This document shows, piece by piece, positions 33,882 through 45,842 of a stretch of DNA of 64,000 nt. The notes beneath the pieces were generated by a model. That model was not told the DNA's origin, did no database searches, and saw nothing but the letters and a program-made list of their open reading frames with translations. Positions within the stretch are counted from its first letter, which is position 1. The number at the start of each line of letters is the position of its first letter. Made by a program: the position numbers and the translations under genes. The DNA comes from Aureobasidium sp. EXF-3400 (Eukaryota > Ascomycota > Dothideomycetes > Dothideales > Saccotheciaceae), in NCBI GenBank assembly GCA_024195585.1, contig SWBL01000135.1, positions 56,047-120,046 of the forward strand, in the 5' to 3' direction.

Positions 33882-34544
33882 TAGAGTCACTAGGGCATGT
33901 CAAGTCCATCACCTACAGACTGGCCCTCTGTAGATAGATTATCGGGATCGATTTGTATGTTAAAATGTTGTACCAGGCAGATGTCGTTGTCGTGTCCCAT
34001 GAAAGAATATCCCTGACTCGCCGATTCCGATGCCTTCCGAAACGTGCACAGACCGCACGCTGTTTCGAACTGGATGCTTGAAACCACACGCTCCATCGTT
34101 CTTGCTTGACCTTCAGAGTCAACAAACAAGACATTACAATCTCTTGACCATGAACAATTCGATAGTATAGAGCATCGGTCCCAATATTCAGTATTTTTCG
34201 AGCCTGCTGAATATCACTGTAGGCAAGCAGAGCAGATACAGGACACTAGGGCCTATACTGCTTGCATGCTGTATGCTTGAAGAGATCATTGGGATCGTCG
34301 TTGCTCTTACCATCGTCGTCAGCTGAATCAATGTCAGACATCACAACATCTCTGATGTTCAACAAGCATCACTACCTAGCCCTGCAAACTGTGACATTCA
34401 ACATCTGCAGATAGCTCTGCATGTGGGTAGGGCACGCGAATCTACACAGTATATGTAGGTCTACCATCAGCTCTTGCTGTATCTCTTGTCCACATCTCTT
34501 CTCATATCCAACTCTACACATTCTTTTTGAATTTTGCCTTTGCA
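33882..34544. other. Intergenic before the pectin lyase gene
   Basis: 3' region of GPI protein copy 2 and the pectin lyase promoter. No gene or clear element seen. Confidence 0.45.
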
Positions 34545-35816
34545 ATGAAATACTCTGGTATTGCCGCTTCGGCCACCGCCTTGATGGCTGGTGTTGCTTC
34601 TGCTGCCGTGACTGGTGTCACTGGCAAACCCGAAGGCTTTGCTTCTTCCACAACCGGCGGTGGCGATACTGCCGCTGTCTACCCTTCCACTACCGACGAG
34701 CTGGTCTCGTACCTTGGTGACAGCTCTGCTCGTGTTATTGTCTTGACCAAGACCTTTGACTTCCGCGGTACCGAGGGCACCACCACTAGCTCGGGATGTG
34801 CTCCTTGTAAGTCAATTTGCAGCAGATTTTGTTGAATCATAACGACGAACAGAGTACTAATCTCGCTCTGATGTAGGGGGTACTGGCGCTGGATGCCAGA
34901 CTGCTATTGACAAGGATAAGTGGTGTGAGAACTACGAAGCGGATGCGCCTTCAGTCTCTAGCATCACATACGATGCTGCCGGAACTCTCGGAATCACTGT
35001 TGGCTCTGACAAGACAGTCATCGGCGATGGCTCCAAGGGTATCATCCAAGGCAAAGGCTTGAGAATCGTAAACGGGGCTCAGAATGTCATCCTCCAGAAC
35101 ATTCAGATTTCCGATATCAATCCTGAATACGTTTGGGGCGGAGATGCCATTACCTTGGACGGAACAGACAATGTCTGGATCGATCACGTTACTGTAAGTC
35201 TCTGCTTTTCCTGCTGCTCAAACATGACTAATCCTTTTGCTAGACTTCCAACATCGCCAGACAACACATGGTCCTAGGCACCGAAGCCTCCGGCAACGTA
35301 ACAATCTCCAACTCCTACATCGACGGATCCGGCGACTACAGCGCAACCTGCGACGGCCACCAATACTGGGCCCTCTATTTCGACGGCTCCGACGACAAAA
35401 TCACCTTCAAAAACAACTATATCTACCAAACCTCTGGTCGCGCCCCTAAAGTCCAGTCCAGTTCCCTTCTTCATGCAGTAAACAACTACTGGAACGACAA
35501 CTCCGGACACGCCTTTGAGATTGGAGAGGGTGGCTATGTTCTCGCCGAGGGAAATGTGTTTGAGAATGTCAAGGCTCCTCTGGAGGCTTCGTCGTTTGCT
35601 GGAAAGCTGTTCACTGCTGATTCGGGCTCGTCTTGCAGTTCTGCCCTTGGTCGCGCTTGTGAAGCAAACTCTCTCACTGGTTCTGGCACTTTTAGCGAGA
35701 GCGACACTGATTTGCTCAGCAAGTTCTCTGGTGCTGCTGTTGCGACTGCTGATCCCGCTTCAAAGATCAAGTCGTATGTCACTGCCAACGCTGGCGTTGG
35801 TAAGCTTGCTCAGTAA
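34545..35816 (+). CDS. Pectin lyase (PL1 family)
   Basis: Three exons, 34545-34806, 34877-35193 and 35244-35816, give 383 residues with a signal peptide ([20 protein letters not shown]). The right-handed beta-helix is recognised from repeats such as [48 protein letters not shown] and [14 protein letters not shown]. The stretch [13 protein letters not shown] and [30 protein letters not shown] are typical of fungal pectin lyases rather than calcium pectate lyases. The enzyme cleaves methylated homogalacturonan by beta-elimination outside the cell. The intron junctions restore CAP-WGTGAGC and DHVT-TSNIARQ. Codon use is C-rich in the third exon, consistent with high expression. Confidence 0.95.
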
Positions 35817-36386
35817 TTGGGAAAAATTGCTTCTGATCGGGTGTGTGGACTTTTGCAGTAGTAGTGCAATGTTGAGCGGATGGCAGCTGGCATGCCTGGG
35901 TAGATTCTTACCTCTATATTCGTACTGCGTACATATGGACTTGACCTTGTTATCAACCCGATACTCTCATGGCACAGAACGCAAACAGAGGGAGTTGTGT
36001 TTATGAACAAGAAAAGTGACTTTTCCGCATAGAAGAGAAGTATGTACTTGAATATCGAAAGGAGACGCAGAGGTCAAGATAAAACACAAATGTCGCTGCT
36101 GGCAGAAGACAGATGAACCAAGCAGAGGACAACAAGACATTAGCCGTCGCCGAGGAGAATTGGTTTGAGAAATCGATAAGACACGCCGTGTAGAAAACAA
36201 CCCACATCCGAAAAATCCTGTCCCATGCGCCTTGCCCTAGGAAACGTAAAGAAGGTGGTAATCAACAAGAAAAAAGGCGTATACATGCCCAACGCCGGGC
36301 TAGAGAAATAAACAACATCATGGTTGGCTGGCGTGATGCACAAGGCAAACAAAGAATATAGATGTGTACAAAAAGGGGGTTTCTCC
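35817..36386. other. Convergent intergenic region
   Basis: 3' untranslated regions of the pectin lyase gene and of the leftward single-pass membrane protein gene. No gene seen. Confidence 0.5.
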
Positions 36387-38341
36387 TTAGCGGCTCATAT
36401 CCCAAGAGGGCTTGAGGGCTGCGTTGAGGTCGCTTTGTGTGCCGACCATATCGCCTGGCAAACGGCTGACGCGGTAAGCACCGGCACGGATGGCGTTTTG
36501 TTGGACGTTGGAGATGCCGCTGCGGTTGCTGCGAATACTGCCGGCGTCACTTGCGGCGCCTTCGTTACGGAAGCGAGGTGGGGGTGCGAAGTCCAGAGCG
36601 GTGAAAGTCGACGACTTGCGGAGAGCGTGTCTGGCAGATTGGTCAGCAAGAGAAGAATCATGTGGATGAAGCAAAGGTGACTTACGCGCTGGGGATAACA
36701 GCGAGATCGTCGAAGCTCGTTGCAAGAGGTGTGAAGGCACGGACGGCAGGGCTGTAGGGTCTTGAGGGACTGTCTGGCATGCGGCCGGCTTGACGATCAC
36801 GGTAAGAGACAGGAGGTGCAAAGAGGGTGGGCGTGAAGGTCATATCGTCGGTCATGGCAGAGGGGGTGGGCAGGTTATGCAGAGCGATCGGTGGGGGCAG
36901 CTTCTTCTTGGGTTGCTGGGGAGGACGGCGGAAAGCAGGGTTGGCGATGTGACCGGTCGAGCCGAAAGAAGTGTTGCTGCGGACACGGCCACCGCCCACA
37001 CGTGGGGGAGGGGTCATGGCACGGCGAGCCATGGGCTGGGCGAATGGAGCCTGGGGAGCTTCGTACATGTAGGCGTTGTAGTCGGCGTAGATGTCGGCCT
37101 CGTACTCGTTCTGGTACTGTCCCTGGGGGTTGGGCTTGCTGTCGTCGAAGTATTCCTTGTAGAAAGAACGGATACGGTTGGCACGCTGTTCAGGGTTGTC
37201 ATCGGGGTGATCCGGAGGAAGAGGACGAAGACCCATAACCGACACACGGCGTGCGTCAGGAGCAGCAGCGTACAGGTTGTCGTGCGCAGCATCATTTACA
37301 GGGTAGTGAGCGGCAGCGACGTCTTGTTGGTGAGCAGGAGGCGAGGGAGGAGTGACGTGAGCAGGAGGAGCGGGAGCACGCTGGTGCTCGGGCGGTGAAG
37401 GGGGAGTGATGTGGAAGACGTCCGGGTTGGGCATGGTGAGCTTTGGAGGAGCAGGCTTGTTGCGAGGAGCGGCAGATGCAGAGAACGAAGCGTTTACGTG
37501 GGCTGGTGCCGGAGGAGCAGGGGCAGCAGCCGGGTACTCAGGCGAATAGACGCGTTCAGGGGACTGGTCCTTGAAGGGGTCGGAGCGGGACATGCGTTGG
37601 GCATTGGTCAAAAGGCCGGCATTGAGGTTCTCGGAGCGTTCGCTGTAGTCAGTGTAGACAGAAGCATTGCCGGGCTTGGTACGTGAAGAAGTGCGGTCGG
37701 GGATCGAGTTAGAGTGGGTGCTGGTCATGGTCACAGGACGGTATGGGTCTTCGCCGTCGGTGATTGAGCGAGACATTGAGCGGAGCGATGAAGACGAGCT
37801 GTTGACGGCACCAGGCAGCAGATAGGGAGTGTTCATCATGTCAAGTGAGAGACCCTTGGTGTGCATGATGTTGGCAGTTGACTTCTCCATGTCGGTAATG
37901 GTCATCTCGGGCACGCCCTTGGGGCCTCTGCCCTTGGCTGACACATTGTCCAGACCAAAGTCGAGCGACTTGTACTTGTCATCACGATCTTCTTGAGCGT
38001 GCTTTCGCTTGACGCGTCTGTGCAGGAAGAAGAGGACGAGAGCGGCGATAACCACGGGAACACTGAGTTGACCATGTCAGAAGGGCGCATACAGTAAAGA
38101 ATGGCTGGACTTACGCTACGGCAACACCAATGATGATACTAGTCGAGTTACCAGCAGTTGTCGGCTTCTGGCATGTTCCTGTGTTGTCTCCGGCCTTGCA
38201 AGTCGACGTGGCAGAGGACTCAGCTGAGCGCTGCACTAGCGTTGGTGCATCGTTGATTGTGGCATCTGCAAATGTAGAGATGCTGGGCATGTGCTGATGC
38301 GGCACATGCCATTTGTGATGCGAGCTGAGTGTGACGGGCAT
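36387..38341 (-). CDS. Single-pass membrane protein with proline-rich cytoplasmic tail
   Basis: Three exons, 38341-38115, 38062-36686 and 36630-36387, give 615 residues. The N-terminal 60 residues have a small ectodomain with two cysteines and N-glycosylation sites, then one membrane helix spanning the first intron (SIIIGVAVA-VPVVIAALVLFF) and a basic stop-transfer (LHRRVKRK). The remaining 500 residues are Pro/Ser-rich with repeated PPSPP(E/A)HQ-type segments and a conserved-looking block ANRIRSFYKEYFDDSKPN, which I associate with a family widespread in filamentous ascomycetes but cannot name. No kinase or enzyme motif is seen. A cell-surface sensor or scaffold is possible but unsupported. 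Confidence 0.78.
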
Positions 38342-40428
38342 TGTGCGTTTGTTGTTTTGTTTGTCGTCGTGGGTCGGCGAATGTTTGTGTGTATCCAGGA
38401 GATGGGGCGGTTATTGGCAGCAGTACATCCGGGCAGTGAGTATTATGGGCGATTAGTGATAGACGGGAATTATGGATGCGGGATTTCTGAAGGAATGACT
38501 TGGCGCGAGCGTATTTACAAAGAGTGACTGGGTTGAATGAGTGTTGAATGAGTGTGGTGGTATGCGAGGTCAAAGGAGCGTCAGAGCATGTGTAACAGAG
38601 AAGCAAGAGCGAGCAGAGTGAACAAACATCTCGGCCGGGGTCGAGGAAGGTGCGAAGGAATGGACCTGCCTTGGCGAGACCACAACGCTCACGTCTCCTC
38701 GATCCGCCCTAAGGGGCCGCCAAATTACCGACCCACATCCGTCCTGCACTAAACATCTGTTCTCCCTTCCAATGATCTTCCTCAAGCCGTCTCATCTTGC
38801 TACCCTCGCAAATCAAGCTCTTCTCTGCTCTATCGTTCCTGCAGCGCTGCCTCGACATTCACAACGACCACGCAGCTTTGGTAAAAGTGCCGACATCGAG
38901 TCTTGATTGTGGCTTCTCTGTATGACCGGTCCACTACAAAAACTCTGTAACCCCTTCTGCTGTCTCACGACCAAACCCTGTCCCACGTCGTGAATGCAGG
39001 TACGCGCCCAATGAGGCATGGTGTGTTGCCTGTTCCTGAAGACCTGGTCAGAGCTCCCGTCTCCAAGCTTTTCGCTTATCCACTTCTCTCCCACCGACCC
39101 ATTGTTTTGTTGTTGTCCAAGAGAGACGGTTAGATGTCACTCCGCTGCCGAATACCGGCTGCACTGTTCTCTCTTCTACCTATCTCATACTCATCACCAA
39201 GGAGATTGGGGCCTTAACGAAACCGCTCAGTCACCAGTGGAACGTGCCGCCCGTCGTCTCAGTGCTCATACACACATCTCATATATGCGACTGTTGTGCG
39301 TGCCGCATTGCCCACGGCAGGCCATCATTTGGAAACAAAGCCGAGCTTCCTTCGCCCTCGACGCATTACTCGCTTGTCTGTCTCCATATGCAGCCAAGCC
39401 ATTGATCCTAATTTCACTACTCGTTCGTTCGCCTCCACTCTACTTGTCCTATGTTTGTGACGCCTGCCGTCACTGCGATGAAACACCCGCTCTGCTCTGT
39501 GCATTTCGCTCGTCAACTGGCCAGAACACCGATCTGTTGAGCTTCAACGACATCGAGTCGGCTTCCTCTCTCAGCATTATATGGTGCGTGCAGAGTCGAA
39601 AGAGATCACGCCTTTTGCTTTTGAACAATCTTGTCGGCACAGCCTCTTCTTTCCAATCTCGCTTTTGCCGTGGTTCACAAGACGAAGATCGCTCGCTTGC
39701 GTTGATCGTAAACGACGTAAGGCTTGCTGCTTCTAGAAACGATCAAGAACAAGTCCATCAACTCCCGGTTGCATCAGGAACAAGTCGATGATACCTGAGG
39801 CCTGGAGTTTCACCTTCTGACTACGTCAACGAGAATGTATACGTATCATTCACATCGATGACGGCAACAGGCTTGCACTTGTTGTGTTGCAAATCGATTT
39901 GCTGCACTTGCGTGCCTAATTCGATTTTGTCGTGTAAAATCTACAGCTCCGGCGGTTCCGGTTGCACTTCTGACAACTTATAAGCATTTCCAGTGCCCGC
40001 GGCTGCCAAATACTTCATGTGGGTCCATTATGGCTAGTTGATGCTTAATAGCACATAACCGTTATATTGCTACTCCAGAGTACAGATACGCTTGTGCGAT
40101 GCAGTCAGAATGGCAGCCCTAATATCGTTACACTGGAGACCATGAGCGACCCTGGCCTTGTGTTGAGACTGTATGCCATGGTCTGTCTAGATATTGACCA
40201 CTGTTACGATTGCCAAAACTGCATTGGACGTGAAATGCATTGCTTGTCATGACAGTATGCATTATACGTTAATTCGATGTCGTTACTCTAGGTACATTAT
40301 GTGTTCCATCCCAATCGCTCTACCTATGCACACCCAAAACGCCGTGGTCAAAACCAGGATTTCCTCGATATATCACACCTTTTGTCGCTCTATATTACAT
40401 GCTCAACCTTCTTTGGCATTTTGCAAAA
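38342..40428. other. 2.1-kb region with no resolved gene
   Basis: Contains the promoter of the leftward membrane protein and the 3' side of the SUR7 gene. A rightward frame at 39018-39791 is open for 257 codons but begins without a good ATG, has no domain and is rich in Cys/Ser/Leu; it may be chance, a leader, or a non-coding transcript. No other content recognised. Confidence 0.4.
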
Positions 40429-41432
40429 CTACTTGCGGCCAAAGACTCCACGCTTCGAACCCTTCTCGTTGATACCGGGTGTCTCTGTTTGCCAGGCCTT
40501 CTTGCTTCCAGTCTTCTTTCCCTTCTTGACGTCTCTTCTGCTGGCACAGCAGCAGCACAAACTGGTCTGGATCAACCAGGCAAGAATTGAAGTGGCTGCT
40601 GCAATCCACATGAATGCGAACATTGTGGTGCCCAGTTCACCGCCAATGTTGAGCTCCTCGACCGAGGTGAAGGCCCTCTGCATGATGATGAACATGACAG
40701 TTGCGATGACGGTGGCGACGGTAATAAAAAGTGCAGCCAGGAAGGTGAAGATGCCAGTGAAGAGAGTGAGCCAGCGAGAGAAGACGGCCAGAGGGTTCAA
40801 GATCATCATGACAAAGGCCAAGCAGGCACCTGAGAGGAAGAGACCGAACATCCAGTGCGAAACAACTCTGATAAGACCGAGGATGTCAGTAAGATCAGTG
40901 GGCAGTGCGACTAAGTAATCATATTAGCTTGGTTGTAAAGCACTTGTGTGATAGGTGTAGACGCACGAGTTGCACCAGCGAGCAACTGGCTAACGATGAT
41001 TTGCACAGGGTTGAACCAATAGAGAGTCTCGGGTTTAGAACAATCGGTGACGCCTTGGCCATTGTAACCTTCGCAGTAACCCCAGAGACCGACGCGGTAG
41101 AAATCGTGTAGACCGATAGTCTGGGCAATAGAGTTGATAATAGCGGCGTCAGGAACAGATTCGGGGAAGATGTTCGTTAGGTTGATGTTGATGAAGTAGA
41201 TTTTGCTCTTGACGCTTCCAGTGCCGGTGCAGCCGACCTCAACGAGGATCATGAAGACGACGGATATGAGGAGGAGGAAGGATGAGATGAGAGCCCAGGT
41301 CATACGAGTACGAGTTGCTCTCTTGACCTGAGCCTTGGTAGGACCATCAATTCCAGGAGTCAAGGTGCGATCCGTCTCCTCTGATGGGACCCTGGCCTCG
41401 GGCGAAACGTCGCGGTTCTTGCGACCGAACAT
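40429..41432 (-). CDS. SUR7/PalI family membrane protein
   Basis: Two exons, 41432-40967 and 40910-40429, give 315 residues. It has four membrane segments: TWALISSFLLLISVVFMILV, then an ectodomain with the family motif GLWGYCEGYNG and a paired cysteine (TDCSKP), followed by three helices (MFGLFLSGACLAFVMMI, LFTGIFTFLAALFITVATVI and AAATSILAWLIQ) and a Cys cluster CCCCASRR leading into a basic tail. SUR7-type proteins mark the eisosome/MCC plasma-membrane domains; PalI relatives sense ambient pH. The 56-bp intron restores AGAT-LALPTDL. Which subfamily applies is not settled by what I can see. Confidence 0.88.
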
Positions 41433-42402
41433 GGTGGAGAGCGACGTGTGGGGAGGTGAGAAGTGTTTGAGGAAACGGGGGGGTTTGGACAGCAGCCCGA
41501 TGTGATATGATATGAATACAGAGAAATTTCTGGATGATGAGATAGAAGGGCCGTGAGGAAAACAACGTCTCAGCGAGGGTACGATGACGAAAGTGCCAAA
41601 ACGGCCCAGATTAGGTTGATGTGCTTGGAGAAGATATGTCCGCGTCGTCTTCCCTGGATTGGGGCCGACAAGGAGATGCTAGCGTGAGCACGAGCTTACG
41701 ACGTGTGCGGTGGCTGCATCAAATCTTCTTGTCCCTGATCCCATGCGTATCCGTACGCTCATCTTTTGCGTAAGGTTAGGAGGATAGCACGGCCAAGACC
41801 TTGAAATTACATCATGGTGGTTTCCGGACCCCTGCGGCAATCCGTTTAGCGGGCAGCCACTTCTTGCCCTCGGTCATGCTAAAGCTAACTTCGACTCTTG
41901 TTGAAATGCGAAATCGTCCTGCCAAAGCTGTCTGTCAGCGTGGAGACTTATCTAAAGACTTGATTAAATGCTTATGATCGCTCAATATATGCATGGTTCG
42001 CACGAGGCAGCTGCAAAGGCCCCCACGCTGATCTGTTGATTTCTTCTCCTTTTCTTCTTCGCACGGCCTGGCGTCCGTTCATCGCGGATCAAACTGCGGC
42101 CCAACAGCCATTAAACTTACGCGGCACTCCCGGATAGCCTCATCATCGTATTATTATACAAGGATACATCAACAGCATAGCCCAATTTTTCTTCTCCAGC
42201 TACTCCGAGTTTCCGATCACTCTCCACAGACGTCACTCTTGTTACGATTTGTTCAAGCACACGCCAGCGTCAACCGTTCTTTTTCACCTGCAGCAGCTAG
42301 CGCTCGTTGATCTGTTGTGCTTCATCTTCTGCCTTCTCCCTTGACCTTCGCTGTCGTCTGGCAGCCTCGCACCTCTATCGTCAACGACTCACCAGCGTCA
42401 AC
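41433..42402. promoter_or_regulatory. Divergent promoter region, SUR7 family / PLC-like gene
   Basis: 970 bp between two divergent starts. Pyrimidine-rich tracts precede the PLC-like ATG, as expected of a leader. No clear element or gene seen. Confidence 0.45.
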
Positions 42403-43928
42403 ATGTTGCCTCGCACTCTTTGGCTCGCGGCCGTCATGGCCCTGGGCTCCAGCGCTCAATCTTCTGACAGCACTGCCGCCACCTCGGACGTATCATCAGC
42501 ATCTTCAGCCTCGAGATCCAGCAGCGCAAGCGGCAGTGGCTCTAGCAGCCCGTCTGTCGTTACCTTGACTGGTAGCCAAACTTCGTCTGCAGTCTTTACT
42601 GGAGGCATGTTCTCGTACAAGTCTCTTGGCTCTCAGATCACGGCATCAACCTTGTATGCCGAAGAGTCGTCAACTTCTTCCTCGAGTTCAGGAACTCGTT
42701 CATCGTCTGGCACTGGATCTGCTACAACCACTTCGGCTTCCAAGGGTTCGACAAGTATTGCTACTTTGCTTGTTGGTGGAGGCGGCATTGTCACTCAGAG
42801 CGTAATCAACGGAACCGTCACTCTGAGTTCGCACACGAACTCGACTCGCACTTCAGCTGCCGCAGGTACTGGTACCAGCAGCAGTGCTCAACCTACCAAC
42901 ACCACACCCTGCAACAACTACCCCGAGTTCTGTAACCGCAAGTACGGCAACATCACTGAGGTCGTCGCCCACAACGCCGCTTTCAACATCAAGGGCAACC
43001 TTGCATCCAACCAAGACCGCAGTATCACTGTTCAGCTTAACGACGGTATCCGCATGATTCAAGGCGAGACTCACTACGTCAACGGATCTATCTTCAGTTG
43101 CCACACTTCTTGCGAGCTTCTGGACGCTGGCACTTACCTCAGCGAACTCAACGAGGTGGCCGCCTGGGTCCGCGACCACCCCTACGATGTCGTGACACTG
43201 CTCATTGTCAACAGCGATTTCATTGAGCCGGGAAACTACAGTCAGGTTCTCCAACAGTCTGATCTGGCTGACTACCTGTACGAGCCTCCGTACATTCCTA
43301 TGCGCCTCGACCAGTGGCCTACTCTCTCCGAAATGATTCTGTCCCAGAAGCGCGTCGTTGTCTTCATGGATTACAACGCAGACCAGGTCAAATACCCCTA
43401 TATCCTCGACGAGTTCACCCACATGTGGGAGACTCCTTTCTCACCTACCGACCGTGCTTTCCCCTGCACCACTCAGCGTCCTCCCAACCTTGATCCTAAA
43501 GCCGCCAGAAACGATTTGATGTATCTTGCCAACCACAACCTCAACACCAACGTTGCTCTTTTCGGCCAATCCATCTTGATCCCAAACTCGGCAGAGTTGA
43601 ACGTCACCAACGCAGCAGTCATCGAATATGGCTCTCTCGGAGCTGCCGAACAGAACTGCACTGGTATGTGATGACTATTTTTCCCTATCGACGTTTCGCC
43701 TTTACTAACTTGAATTCAGCTATGTGGAACCGCCCCCCTACCTGGTTGCTGGTCGATTACTACGATGTCGGCGACGGATCCGTCTTCGAGGTCGCTGCTA
43801 AGGCCAACGGTGTGACCTACAACCGTGCCTGCTGTGGTGCTACTTCCACCTCGGCTGGCACTAGTCTCAAGGGCTCCGCTGTGGCAGTGCTTGTGGCTCT
43901 TGCTGCAGCTCTCGTTGTCAGCATGTAA
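42403..43928 (+). CDS. GPI-anchored PLC-like phosphodiesterase
   Basis: Two exons, 42403-43663 and 43720-43928, give 489 residues. A signal peptide (TLWLAAVMALGSSAQS) is followed by about 150 residues of Ser/Thr-rich stalk, then a PI-PLC X-type TIM-barrel domain (about 165-460). Catalytic-type histidines are seen in VVAHNAAFNIKGN and GIRMIQGETHYVNG, and the motif FSCHTSCELLDAG is characteristic of fungal members. The C-terminus (GTSLKGSAVAVLVALAAALVVSM) is a GPI signal. Fungal members of this group are extracellular or wall-bound and their substrates are not established. The intron junction restores QNCT-AMWNRPP. Confidence 0.9.
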
Positions 43929-44505
43929 TATCGATACCTAATACATTTTGTTTAATGCATAGTAGACAGTGGGAAAGGGATTAAGATGGCGTTTGGCATT
44001 GTCGGCGTGTCAGGATTAGATCATGAGCGACGAATATTAATGACGTTTCAACATTATTACAGCACAGCCGTGACATTGCTATTCTTGAGTTCGCATTGAC
44101 TGAAGTGCATACACAGCCACGCGGCATTCGTACGTTGCAGCTCTATGAATAGGGCACATTCCAGACTAGGGAGATGAGTCTGGTGGTGCGGATAGGCTTT
44201 TGAAATTGAGTTATTACCGGATAACAGACTGAGCTGAGTAGGAGCCTCACGACGATAGCAAGAGCATAATGGAGCCTCAAAAACGGATTGAGAAAAGGTT
44301 CTGTATACGAGAGGTCCAACTTCCAAGATACCTGCTTTGCTATCGTCCAACGTCAGTCCGACAAGAGTTGCCATCTCGGTTAAAACTGTGTCGGGGGGGG
44401 CTGTAGATCACGTGCGCCCGGAGCTGTCTGCTAGACACAACACCCTGGCCATTCAGTCATTATGCGATACAACCTGCTACACTCGTCATATTCTCACTTA
44501 CAGAC
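43929..44505. other. Intergenic before the SWIM/RING gene
   Basis: PLC-like 3' region and promoter of the next rightward gene. A run of eight G lies at 44393-44400. No gene seen. Confidence 0.45.
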
Positions 44506-45842
44506 ATGGAAGAATCGAACTCATCGGCTCCCATATTTTCTGCCTCTTCTGCGGCCGAAAATGCTGTTCCTGACCCCCGACGGAGTGGTCGTGTGAGAAC
44601 TTCGACGCAACGCTTCGATTCCATGCAACAGCGACCAAGCTCTGCCTCTAGAGCCTCCGTGAAGAGAAAAAGATCAGATGCAACTCATGACGACAAGAGC
44701 AATCAACAACAGTATGCTCACAAGACACATGCCCAAGCCGTAGTCACGACGGACAAACCAAAACCGACACCCAAACGTGTGGCAAACAACAAACCTGGCC
44801 CGTCCGATCACGCGAATGCCAAGCCAACCACCAAATCGCGTCCGTCGCAACATGCAGGAAACGTGATCGATTTGACTGCAGACGATGGAGCGACATCATC
44901 AAAGAAGCCAAAGAGAGCTAAGCCAGGGAAAGGCGAGGAAAAACGCCTCAAAGCGTAAGTACCATGTTCAAACAGTACGCAGTCAGTCTACAGACAGCTC
45001 ATACTTTGTAGCCATCGATCGCATGCACCACAAAAGTATATGACCATCGCCCATCGCGCCACGACTCAGCGTATGGTCGTCATTGACAGACGTCGCACCA
45101 GTAACCATGACTGTCCACATCAAACTCCGAACTGTCCCATGGAAGAGGTCGACCTCGCTGGCAGCACAGGCAACGTCTACACAGTCAGGATAACGCATGT
45201 ACCCGAGTGCACTTGTCCAGACTTCCGTATCAACCATAATCCGCAGTGCAAGCATATTCTGTATGTCCTACTGAAGATTCTGAAGGCGCCAGAGCCTTTG
45301 AGCTTCCAAGCAGCACTCTTGACCTCAGAATTGGGAGAGATATTTGACCACGCTGGACCTTTGCCTACCGAGACGATTCACGCCGAGGACAAAGACGGAA
45401 AGCGTAAGTCTATCGAAGGAGACTGCCCAATCTGCTATGAGGAGCTCTGTCAGGAGAAGGAGACCATCGTCTGGTGTCAAGCTGCTTGCGGCAACAACCT
45501 CCATCAGACGTGCTTTGATCAATGGGCCGCAACCAAGGGTCACGGCCAAGTGACTTGTCCTTACTGCAGAACACAGTGGCAAAATGCAATCGACAGCAGC
45601 TCTTTGAAGGGGTTGGCCAAGACCGGCCATAAGAACCAGGACGGCTACGTCAACGTGGCAGACCAGGTCGGACTTCCAAGAAGGAGAGACTACTCTACGT
45701 ACCATGTGAGTCAGAACGCCGTATAAATGTGGAAACAGGTGCTGAGAGACATATCTAGCAATTCTGGGTTCGTGGCCAGCGACGAAATGGACTGCTCGAC
45801 GACGACGACGGCGACTACGATTACGATTATGATTATGATTAG
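44506..45842 (+). CDS. SWIM and RING zinc-finger protein, candidate ubiquitin ligase
   Basis: Three exons, 44506-44954, 45012-45705 and 45759-45842, give 408 residues. The N-terminal 150 residues are basic and disordered with a SUMO-interacting-type motif (NVIDLTADDGA). The exon 1-2 junction restores KRLK-AHRSHAPQKYM. A SWIM finger follows (ECTCPDF...CKHILYVLL), then a RING-type finger (CPICYEEL...CGNNLHQTCFDQW...CPYCR), the order seen in ZSWIM2-type E3 ligases. The small third exon gives QFWVRGQRRNG and a tail of alternating Asp-Tyr. The combination supports a SUMO-linked ubiquitin ligase; the target is unknown. Confidence 0.86.
45797..45842 (+). repeat. GAC/GAT-TAC/TAT codon repeat closing the SWIM/RING gene
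   Basis: Alternating Asp and Tyr codons after a run of GAC codons, encoding DDDDGDYDYDYDYD just before the stop. Such a tract can change length by slippage. Confidence 0.75.

Noticed and set aside
44393..44400. Run of eight G as a structural element
   Set aside because: A single G run without further G tracts nearby; not enough for a quadruplex and likely chance.
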